From Tenacibaculum sp. 1_MG-2023 (GTDB lineage Bacteria > Bacteroidota > Bacteroidia > Flavobacteriales > Flavobacteriaceae): 46,690 nucleotides of DNA. Where the stretch lies: the NCBI RefSeq assembly GCF_030547425.1, contig NZ_JAUORH010000022.1, positions 1 through 46,690 on the forward strand, read 5' to 3'. Positions within the stretch are counted from its first letter, which is position 1. The number at the start of each line of letters is the position of its first letter. A program made the position numbers and the translations under genes. The notes under the pieces were generated by a model that was not told the DNA's origin, did not search any database, and worked only from the letters and a program-made list of their open reading frames with translations. Shown here one piece after another: positions 17,238 through 24,523 of this stretch.

Positions 17238-17747
17238 TTAAGGTACTTTGATAAAATACTTTTCAGTTAAAGCTTTATTTTGCCAAAAAGCAAGCTTAAA
17301 AGTCCAATATGGTTCATCCTCATATAAAATATGATAATCTCCCCAAGAATATTCAAAGGCATATTCTTTTTGATTTTTCTTACTATATATTGTTCCAAAC
17401 AAATATGAAGAAGTAGTACCACTTACACGCCCTGTATGTAGTTCTGCTTTATCTATCATAACTTCTGTTCCGATAGGTATTTTTGCAGCTATTTCTAGTC
17501 CTGAATCCATCCCATAACCATTTCCATCTTCCAAGTGATATGTATATTTTTCAGAAGCAGGAATATCAGGATTTTTTATAATTAAAATTAACCTTTTAGT
17601 TATAAGTTTTTTATTTATAACTGCTGAAAAAGGTTTGTCTTTAGAGCTATTTCTGTATTTGGGTAAAGTAAGTGTATAAAATATTAAACAGATTAAGCTA
17701 AAGCCTAATATTAAAAGGATGCTACAACCCAATATTATTTTTTTCAT
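17238..17747 (-). CDS. Hypothetical membrane-anchored protein
   Basis: A 169-residue protein with one N-terminal membrane segment (IILGCSILLILGFSLICLIFY). The Cys after LG could be a lipoprotein acylation site, but the hydrophobic stretch continues beyond it, so a membrane anchor is more likely. The outer part is beta-rich with many Tyr and Trp residues (EYAFEYSWGDYHILY). I do not recognise the family. It is flanked by non-coding DNA on both sides and is probably a stand-alone unit. Confidence 0.55.
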   Translation of the reverse strand: MKKIILGCSILLILGFSLICLIFYTLTLPKYRNSSKDKPFSAVINKKLITKRLILIIKNPDIPASEKYTYHLEDGNGYGMDSGLEIAAKIPIGTEVMIDKAELHTGRVSGTTSSYLFGTIYSKKNQKEYAFEYSWGDYHILYEDEPYWTFKLAFWQNKALTEKYFIKVP

Positions 17748-17892
17748 TTTTTATTCGGTTTATTTTTTAATGTTAACTACTGCGCTTAGCTATTAAGAGC
17801 AATATAAATTGGTGCTTAACAAGTACAGACTAAACTGAAAACCATGAAAATTTAAGAAATAAACTAGAATAAGCAACTTTTATTACCAGTAT

Positions 17893-18825
17893 TTATTTTT
17901 TCAATATCCAGTTTATTAGGTCTTTTTTGTCTACAATAGCCCAACTATGAGGGTGTCGTTCACCATTTGCTCTATATCCTTTGTTTGTGGTTAGTATATA
18001 CTCAACATTATTAAAACCTTTAGTTTTTAAACTCTCATATAGTTTTTTGATATAGAAAGCATTCATTTGGTCATAATCAGCCATTCTATTCTTTTTCCAC
18101 CATAAAGTATCAGGTTCTGTATAAAGTCTAATCTTAGTGTTTTTTAATTTCTCTATGTTAGAAATATTGTCTGTACTAGAGGTAAATACAGCTTTTTCCT
18201 CGTATTTTTTAATACTGTCTCTAGGATTACCAAAGTTATTACCTAATGTTTCTAATAGCCAAGTACTTTCAAGAATTGAAGGCTCTGAAAAGTTTCGTTC
18301 TATATTTTTCTCTGAAGATTTATACAAAGCAACCAAGTCTATTGGAGAATCTACTATAAATACTCCTTTTGGGTCAATATAAAATTGTTTCTTACCAACA
18401 ATATAATTGCTTATTAAAAGACTTACAACCCCACCGCTAGAAAAGCCTCCAATAAAGATATTGTCAGTAGGCAATTGGTTTTCTGTAATTATAGTTTGTA
18501 AACTTTTGGCAAGTTGTTGTTGTTCGTTTTCTTCAAGCCATAGTTTTTGATTAAGATTAGAAAGTATAACTGCAATATTATTTTTTCTAGCAATATCAAG
18601 AATTTTAAACTCTCTTTTAATGTCTTTAGCAACTTCTGGGTAACCTCCAAACAGAATTAAAACCGCTTTAATTTCTTTTGTTGGCTTATAAAGTTCGTAA
18701 TCTTCTTTTATAAGTTCAGTAAACTCAGACTTTTCAGGAGTTACTTGTTGTTTTTCTTGTTTACTCTGCCTACAGGAAACAAATACAGTAAAAGCTAGAA
18801 TTAAAATTATTGTAAGTTTTTTCAT
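17893..18825 (-). CDS. Alpha/beta-hydrolase-like lipoprotein
   Basis: A 310-residue protein with a lipoprotein signal (AFTVFVSCRQSK, Cys at position 18). The nucleophile elbow G-x-S-x-G appears as IGGFSSGG with Ser129, preceded by VLILFGGYPEV, which can form the oxyanion region. The catalytic His is likely in RHPHSWAIVD near the C-terminus. It is an envelope serine hydrolase or esterase of unknown substrate. It is preceded by the probable abortive-infection pair on the same strand, with 89 bp between. Confidence 0.75.
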   Translation of the reverse strand: MKKLTIILILAFTVFVSCRQSKQEKQQVTPEKSEFTELIKEDYELYKPTKEIKAVLILFGGYPEVAKDIKREFKILDIARKNNIAVILSNLNQKLWLEENEQQQLAKSLQTIITENQLPTDNIFIGGFSSGGVVSLLISNYIVGKKQFYIDPKGVFIVDSPIDLVALYKSSEKNIERNFSEPSILESTWLLETLGNNFGNPRDSIKKYEEKAVFTSSTDNISNIEKLKNTKIRLYTEPDTLWWKKNRMADYDQMNAFYIKKLYESLKTKGFNNVEYILTTNKGYRANGERHPHSWAIVDKKDLINWILKK

Positions 18826-18914
18826 TTGTAATAAATGTTTTGCTAGGGGTAGTAATTTTGGTTAAGAGGTAGGCAAGAGTAAGTAATTACTTGTAACTAT
18901 TGATATGAGGAGTA

Positions 18915-19415
18915 TTATTTTATAAGTGCTCCTACAAGAACACCAATTAAACCACTTATAGAGCTAATCACTGGCACAACCCACCATCTACTATCTTTCT
19001 TATTTTCAAAAGCTCTTGTGTGCAAGTCAATTGCAACGGCTATTAAAGATTGGACTTCTGAACTGTTTAAAGGTGACCTCGAAATTTTTTCTTTCGCCTC
19101 AGTAGCTGGTAAATTATTTATTTGGTCTAAAGTTATTTCTTTATTTAGATCAACATGAAACCTTCTTTGTTTACTTCTCCTCCAAGCTAAAGAAACTTTT
19201 CCTTCATCACTATTAAATCTGAAAAATTCAGGATGCTCTTCAAAAACCTTTTTCCAATAAGCAAAATTAGATTCATCACCAGAAATCCTCATAGACCAAC
19301 TTTTAAAATCTAATTTATAAAACTTATAGATAGACATTACTTGAATAGCGGCTAGAACATCAGCTAAACGATTTTCATATTTAATGTATGGAGATTCATT
19401 TTTTGAGTGGAACAT
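18915..19415 (-). CDS. Small membrane-tethered protein of an accessory family
   Basis: A 166-residue protein. Its N-terminal part (ENRLADVLAAIQVMSIYKFYKLDF, then VFEEHPEFFRF and VSLAWRRS) resembles a family I remember from mobile islands, often labelled N-carbamoyl-L-amino acid hydrolase without a catalytic basis. The C-terminus has an RWW-flanked membrane helix (VVPVISSISGLIGVLVGALI). No hydrolase motif is visible, so I do not use that label. The upstream neighbour on the same strand is an Abi/HEPN-type gene 155 bp away; a shared defence role is inference. Confidence 0.6.
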   Translation of the reverse strand: MFHSKNESPYIKYENRLADVLAAIQVMSIYKFYKLDFKSWSMRISGDESNFAYWKKVFEEHPEFFRFNSDEGKVSLAWRRSKQRRFHVDLNKEITLDQINNLPATEAKEKISRSPLNSSEVQSLIAVAIDLHTRAFENKKDSRWWVVPVISSISGLIGVLVGALIK

Positions 19416-19570
19416 TTTATTGTTGTTTTAATAAAGGTTATTAATTAGAAAGTTATAGCTAACGGTTTCATAAATAATTATAAGTAATGGGAGTAAATCT
19501 AATATTTTTTGACATTAGTAGTTTCAAGCTAACTCAGATACGGTCAAAACTGTCGTAATTACGGTTATAG

Positions 19571-20407
19571 TTATTCTACAAATTTTAGAATTAACCTACC
19601 AATTGAATTAACACAATCTCTGGTGAATTCAGCTAGCCATTTATCAGAATCTTTATCAAAATGAGATTCACTAAAATTATTTCTTGCATTAGATATTGCG
19701 TTAGTAATGGTTCCAATTAAATTTAGCATTGGTTCTGGGAATTTTTTGTCAGTTTCAAGAAAACGAGCCTTTAAATCCTCTCTTACAATTTTAGAAATTT
19801 TTGATAATTCAGTTTCATCTTTTTGTGAAGGAACTTTTAAGAAAATATACGTCTTGAAAATTCCTTCTAAAGATGAATATGCATAGGTCAAAGTTAGATT
19901 AAACTCTTCGTTTCGGATTGACTCGTCCATCTTTCTTAGACATTCTTCAAGCTTGTCAGAATTGTCAATTATATTTGGTATTTCGAGTTTTGGAACGGCA
20001 GTTTTGTTTGTACTATCTAATTTTTTAATATCCTCTATTATTGTAGTTGGACAGTTTAAAAGCTCTAAATCTTCTATTATTTCTATTGTATCAAAAGGTT
20101 CATTAAGCCAAGTTGAAAATGTTCTTAAAAAATCTCTAATAAATAGATAAAACCGATCGTTGGCTTTTTCTAAGAGATCATTCATTAATATGTTCAAAGT
20201 ATTAATTGAATCATATTTTTCATAATCCATTTCAAGAGAAATTACTCTACGTGAATTCTTGACATGATTATAGGTGTTTCTCCAATATTCTTCTAGTCCA
20301 GCTTGAATTCTTAATCTTTTAAAATCTCTAGATTTAAGAAAGGGACCAACGTTTAATTTTTTTAAGCTGTCAGCAAAGGGCTCAAGTATTGGTAGAGGGT
20401 CATTCAT
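19571..20407 (-). CDS. Abortive infection family (Abi-C/HEPN-like) protein
   Basis: A 278-residue protein. The C-terminal half fits the Abi-C pattern: a helix LTYAYSSLEGIFKTYIFLK, then TNAISNARNNFSESHF with Arg242 and His249 spaced as the RX4-6H catalytic motif of HEPN RNases, and a final helix ending in IGRLILKFVE. The N-terminal half is helical and may sense the trigger. Such proteins act in phage defence or toxin-like RNA cleavage. No cognate antitoxin is evident, but the next gene encodes a membrane-tethered protein. Its codon use and island setting suggest acquisition by transfer. Confidence 0.72.
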   Translation of the reverse strand: MNDPLPILEPFADSLKKLNVGPFLKSRDFKRLRIQAGLEEYWRNTYNHVKNSRRVISLEMDYEKYDSINTLNILMNDLLEKANDRFYLFIRDFLRTFSTWLNEPFDTIEIIEDLELLNCPTTIIEDIKKLDSTNKTAVPKLEIPNIIDNSDKLEECLRKMDESIRNEEFNLTLTYAYSSLEGIFKTYIFLKVPSQKDETELSKISKIVREDLKARFLETDKKFPEPMLNLIGTITNAISNARNNFSESHFDKDSDKWLAEFTRDCVNSIGRLILKFVE

Positions 20408-20561
20408 TTATTTGATAGTTTTTACTAATTACGCACAACTCGTTATATACTAAATTTTAGTTCTTTTACCCCGATACAAACATGGGATATTATTAAGATA
20501 TAGCAATTTTATTAACACTCTCAAATATAAAAAAAGTAAGATAAAAAAGTGCAACTTTTTT

Positions 20562-20707
20562 ATCGGGTCGATACCCCAAGCCTAATCGGGTCGATACCCC
20601 AAGCCTAATCGGGTCGATACCCCAAGCCTAATCGGGTCGACACCCCAAGCCTAATCGGGTCGACACTCCTTGCCTAAGGGGAGTGTTATTCACTGCCTAA
20701 GGGGAGT
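20562..20707. repeat. 23-bp tandem repeat array with a diverged tail
   Basis: Five head-to-tail 23-bp units start at 20562, 20585, 20608, 20631 and 20654. The first three are identical, each beginning ATCGGGTCGA and ending CCCAAGCCTA; unit 4 has one T-to-C change and unit 5 differs further. The 23-bp period continues beyond: TGCCTAAGGGGAGT recurs at 20671 and 20694. Unit 5 and the tail form a hairpin in which ACACTCC (20663-20669) pairs with GGAGTGT (20680-20686). There are no unique spacers, so it is not a CRISPR. It sits in the gap between the Abi-like gene and the copper operon. Confidence 0.9.
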
Positions 20708-20798
20708 AACACCAAACAAGTAAAAAGGTAAAATATTCGTATTGTGTAGAAAAATGTTTGTTAGGTGCTGTGGTGTATAAAGAAACCATTTTAAAAAC

Positions 20799-20825
20799 AA
20801 ATACACCCCAAAGAGAGGTGTATTT
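20799..20825 (-). terminator. Terminator after the copper operon
   Basis: AAATACACC (20799-20807) pairs perfectly with GGTGTATTT (20817-20825); on the minus strand the hairpin is followed by GTTTTT. It lies about 100 bp after the copZ-like stop. Confidence 0.65.
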
Positions 20826-20926
20826 AAATGTAAAGTTTAATAAACAGTTAACTTAACAGCTTACAAAAGCACAGATGCTCTTGTTTGTTTCAATTTGTAG
20901 CGTAAGTGAGAATTGTGTAATTGTTT

Positions 20927-21148
20927 TTATACTAAAGGTTCTGCTTTAAAACCTTTACTTTTTACGATAGCAATTACTTCATCCGCAGTAATTCCTTTAG
21001 AACTTACGGTAAGAACTTTATCATCAAAATTAGTATCTACATTCCAATGGCAAACACCTTCAGCATTATCTAAATCAGCTTGTACTTTTGATACACATCC
21101 TCCGCAGTTAAGGTTTGTTTTGAATTTTAACTCTTTATTATTTTCCAT
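20927..21148 (-). CDS. CopZ-like heavy-metal-associated domain protein
   Basis: A 73-residue single HMA domain with the metal motif NLNCGGC (Cys15, Cys18), and a betaalphabetabetaalphabeta pattern of normal length. It likely carries Cu(I) in the cytoplasm and hands it to the CopA pump encoded upstream on the same strand. It starts 157 bp after the CopA stop, so it may also have its own promoter. Confidence 0.88.
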   Translation of the reverse strand: MENNKELKFKTNLNCGGCVSKVQADLDNAEGVCHWNVDTNFDDKVLTVSSKGITADEVIAIVKSKGFKAEPLV

Positions 21149-21304
21149 GATATTAAAAATTTATTTGTTATTGAATACTGCAAATTTCAGCACAACAGGT
21201 GTGTTTGTTGTTGTACAATTTTAAGATTGATTTGTGAGATTTACAGATTTACTTATTAAGTGAGATTTAAAACATTCCGACACTTGCTAGTGCCGAAACA
21301 CTTG

Positions 21305-23722
21305 TTACTTTTTCCATTTTAATCGTAAGCTATTGCTAACCACACTAACACTACTCATAGCCATAGCTGCACCGGCAATCATAGGGTTTAATAAGAAACC
21401 ATTAAAAGGGTATAAAATACCAGCAGCAATAGGTATACCAATAAGGTTGTAAATAAATGCCCAAAATAGGTTTTGTTTAATGGTAGCTACCGTTTGTTTT
21501 GAAAGCTTTATAGCTTGTGGTATTTTACTTAGGTCAGATGATATAATGGTCATTTTAGCAACATCCATCGCAATATCACTACCTTTTCCCATGGCAATAC
21601 TTACATCGGCAGTAGCTAAGGCAGTACTGTCGTTAATACCATCACCCACCATAGCAACGGTTTTTCCTTGTTGCTGTAACTCTTTTACAAAATCGGCTTT
21701 ATGTTGTGGTAATACTTCAGCTTTGTAATGTTGAATACCTGTTTCTTCAGCAATAGATTTTGCGGTAGCTTTGTTGTCACCCGTAAGCATGTATAGTTCA
21801 ATATCCATAGCCTGTAGTTCCTTAATAGCTTGTACTGAGGTTTCTTTTATTTTGTCTGAAATAGCAAGTACTGAAAGTGCTTCTTTACTATTAGCAAACC
21901 AAATAACAGTTTTAGCCTGTTTGCTCCATTCTTCCGTCTGTTTTAAAAGTTCGTCCGCTATGGTAACCTTATTTTCAGCCAACAACTTTTTATTACCCAC
22001 AAAAAAGGTTTCTTCGTTATAATCAGCCTTAGCACCCTTACCTGTAATACTGTCGAAATTTGTTAGTGGGGTAGTGGCAGTATCTCCTAAAAACTTTACA
22101 ACAGCTTCTGCTAATGGGTGTTCAGATTTCTTCTCAATACTTAAAAGAATATTCTTAGCAGTATCATTATTCTGTAACCAAAATATACCAGTAACTTCAG
22201 GTTTTCCTTCGGTAATAGTTCCTGTTTTATCTAAAATAATGGCGTTTACTTTTTTAGCCAATTCAAGGCTTTCAGCATCTTTAATTAAAATACCGTTTTC
22301 GGCACCTTTACCCACGCCCACCATAATAGCGGTAGGAGTAGCAAGACCTAAAGCACAAGGACATGCAATAACCAGTACCGTAATACCAGCTAATAACCCT
22401 TGAACCACTCCGTTATCTCCACCTAAAATAAACCATATAATAAATGTAATAACAGCAATACTCATAACTACAGGTACAAAAATACTGGCGATTTTGTCAA
22501 CCAATTTCTGTACAGGAGCTTTACTACCTTGTGCATCTTGCACCATTTTAATAATTTGAGCTAGCATGGTTTCTTTTCCAACCTTAACGGCTTTGAATTG
22601 GAAACTTCCTTTCTGATTAATGGTTCCCGCAAACACTTTTTCATTTTCTTCTTTTAGTACCGGAACAGGTTCACCACTTAACATGCTTTCATCTACATAC
22701 GAGCTTCCTGTGGTAACCATACCATCTACCGCAATTTTTTCTCCTGGTTTAACAAGAATAGTATCACCTACGTTCACATTTTCAATAGCAGTTTGCTTTT
22801 CCGTTCCGTCAGGTTGTATCACTACAACGGTTTTAGGCTGTAACCCCATCAATTTCTTAATGGCAGATGAGGTGTTTCCTTTGGCTTTTTCTTCTAATAG
22901 TTTTCCTAACAGAATAAATGCAATGATAACTGAAGCTGCCTCAAAATATACATGTGCTTCTAATCCTCTAGACTCCCAAAACTTAGGAAATAACATGTTA
23001 AATACACTAAAAATATATGCTATACCTGTACTTAAAGCTACTAGGGTATCCATATTTGCAGAACGATGTTTGGCTTGTTTCCATGCATTGATAAAAAAGT
23101 CTTTACCAAACCATAACAACACAGGGGTAGAGAAGGCCCACATAATAGGGTTGGCGTAAGGCATGTTCATAAAAAACATACCAATAATAACAACAGGTAA
23201 CGAAAGTAGTACCGACCAAATGGTTTTAGTTTTTAATTGCTTGAACTTCTTTTCATGAATAGCCTCGAGGGTTTCTTGTTGTTTGGTTTCGTCTTCAATT
23301 AACAAATCATAACCCGCACCTTGTACAGCTTTTTGCAGTTTTGTAGCATTGGTCATATTAGGAAGGTATTCTACCGTTAAGTTTCCACTAGCAAAATTAA
23401 CCGAAGCACTTACTACACCTGGTTCGTAGCTAACAATACTTTCAGCACTTCCTGCACAAGAGGCGCAAGTCATACCCAATACTGGAAAAACTTTTTTAAC
23501 AGTGGTTACACCGTAGCCCAAATCTTTTATAGCGGTAACGGCGTTTGCAAGAATTTCTTCGTTAGTAACTGTAATAGTAGCTCTTTGGTTGTTTAGTTCT
23601 ACTTTGTGGGCTTCAATTCCCTCAACATGTGCTAATCCTTTTTCAACGATTAAAGCACAGTGTTCACTTTCCACACCTTCTAAGGGGAGGTAAATGATAT
23701 CTTTATTGTTATTTGTTGCCAT
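21305..23722 (-). CDS. copA: Cu(I)-exporting P1B-type ATPase
   Basis: An 805-residue P-type ATPase. Two N-terminal HMA-like domains are present: the first has lost the Cys pair (GVESEHC), the second keeps GMTCASC with Cys86 and Cys89. Ion-path CPC is at 454-456, the phosphorylated Asp498 lies in DKTGT, and GDGIND is in the hinge. These mark a P1B-1 copper exporter. It is flanked by an HMA-AraC regulator and a CopZ-like chaperone on the same strand. A short palindrome ATTGTACAAT (23737-23746) lies just before its start and may be regulatory. Confidence 0.95.
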   Translation of the reverse strand: MATNNNKDIIYLPLEGVESEHCALIVEKGLAHVEGIEAHKVELNNQRATITVTNEEILANAVTAIKDLGYGVTTVKKVFPVLGMTCASCAGSAESIVSYEPGVVSASVNFASGNLTVEYLPNMTNATKLQKAVQGAGYDLLIEDETKQQETLEAIHEKKFKQLKTKTIWSVLLSLPVVIIGMFFMNMPYANPIMWAFSTPVLLWFGKDFFINAWKQAKHRSANMDTLVALSTGIAYIFSVFNMLFPKFWESRGLEAHVYFEAASVIIAFILLGKLLEEKAKGNTSSAIKKLMGLQPKTVVVIQPDGTEKQTAIENVNVGDTILVKPGEKIAVDGMVTTGSSYVDESMLSGEPVPVLKEENEKVFAGTINQKGSFQFKAVKVGKETMLAQIIKMVQDAQGSKAPVQKLVDKIASIFVPVVMSIAVITFIIWFILGGDNGVVQGLLAGITVLVIACPCALGLATPTAIMVGVGKGAENGILIKDAESLELAKKVNAIILDKTGTITEGKPEVTGIFWLQNNDTAKNILLSIEKKSEHPLAEAVVKFLGDTATTPLTNFDSITGKGAKADYNEETFFVGNKKLLAENKVTIADELLKQTEEWSKQAKTVIWFANSKEALSVLAISDKIKETSVQAIKELQAMDIELYMLTGDNKATAKSIAEETGIQHYKAEVLPQHKADFVKELQQQGKTVAMVGDGINDSTALATADVSIAMGKGSDIAMDVAKMTIISSDLSKIPQAIKLSKQTVATIKQNLFWAFIYNLIGIPIAAGILYPFNGFLLNPMIAGAAMAMSSVSVVSNSLRLKWKK

Positions 23723-23807
23723 TTTTTACTGTATTAATTGTACAATACAAAGTTGGCATTAAGTTAGAGAAAATTTATTGTGGAATTTTGGAATCGATTT
23801 ATAAGAT

Positions 23808-24368
23808 TTACACCTCGTCTAATGGTGTACGTTTGTCTTTACGAATTTTTTTGAAGTGACTCGGCGTTAATCCTGTAACTTTTTTAAACTGATTGCTTAA
23901 ATATGCTACGCTTGAATAGTGCAAACGGAAAGCAATTTCACTCAACGATAATTCATCGTAAACCAATAATTCTTTTACCTTTTCTATTTTTTGAGCAATA
24001 AAATACTTTTCTATGGTAGTACCTTCTACTTCAGAAAAAAGATTGGATAAGTAATTATAATCGTGATGAAGTTCGTTGCTTAATAGTTCAGATAGATTGA
24101 CTTTTGTTTCACTGTCTTGATGGTGTACCAAATTGATAATTAGATTTTTTATCTTTTCAATAATGCGCCTTTTTTTATCATCAATAATCTCGAATCCTAA
24201 GCTAAGTAAGGTTTTGTCTAAATATTCTCTTTCTTGGGTAGTAAGCTCTTTTTCAAGTGTAACTTCACCTAATTTAATATTTTTTACACCCACACCTAGT
24301 TTGTCTAATTCATTTTGAATGACTAGGATACAGCGGTTACAAACCATGTTTTTAATAGTGAGCGTCAT
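23808..24368 (-). CDS. HMA-AraC fusion regulator of the copper operon
   Basis: A 186-residue regulator that joins an N-terminal HMA-like metal domain (NMVCNRC, Cys10 and Cys13) to a C-terminal AraC DNA-binding domain. The latter has two helix-turn-helix units: LSEIAFRLHYSSVAYLSNQF and the end GLTPSHFKKIRK. This layout suggests direct copper sensing through the CxxC site, with control of the copA and copZ genes that follow. It is read from a well-formed promoter (24398-24430). Confidence 0.85.
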   Translation of the reverse strand: MTLTIKNMVCNRCILVIQNELDKLGVGVKNIKLGEVTLEKELTTQEREYLDKTLLSLGFEIIDDKKRRIIEKIKNLIINLVHHQDSETKVNLSELLSNELHHDYNYLSNLFSEVEGTTIEKYFIAQKIEKVKELLVYDELSLSEIAFRLHYSSVAYLSNQFKKVTGLTPSHFKKIRKDKRTPLDEV

Positions 24369-24397
24369 AGTGTTTTTAGTATAGTTTGTTAGGTTTA

Positions 24398-24430
24398 CAA
24401 AGATAGGAATAAGTGATTGCTATAAATCAA
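24398..24430 (-). promoter_or_regulatory. Promoter of the copper operon
   Basis: On the minus strand a TTG (24428-24430) is followed after 22 bp by TATCTTTG (24398-24405), a full match to the Bacteroidota TTG/TAnnTTTG consensus. It lies 30 bp before the regulator's start codon. Confidence 0.75.
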
Positions 24431-24492
24431 AAACAGTTTCAATTTTATAGCTATAAATACTAAGACAGTATTATTAAAATAGAGGATAAAAA

Positions 24493-24517
24493 AATCCCAA
24501 GCATTTTGCTTGGGATT
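24493..24517. terminator. Bidirectional terminator between clpC and the copper operon upstream region
   Basis: A perfect 11-bp stem, AATCCCAAGCA (24493-24503) with TGCTTGGGATT (24507-24517) around TTT. T runs follow on the plus strand (to 24520) and, as A bases at 24488-24494, on the minus strand. It is 7 bp after the clpC stop. Confidence 0.88.
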
Positions 24518-24523
24518 TTTGTC

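Noticed and set aside
18915..19415. Annotation as N-carbamoyl-L-amino acid hydrolase
   Set aside because: The protein is about 166 residues with no metal-binding or catalytic motif of that enzyme; I regard the label as a carried-over error.
20562..20707. Tandem array as a CRISPR
   Set aside because: Units are directly adjacent with no unique spacers, the period is only 23 bp, and no cas gene is present.
22620..23159. A 179-codon plus-strand open frame inside copA
   Set aside because: It is antisense to conserved CopA sequence and has no coding signs of its own.
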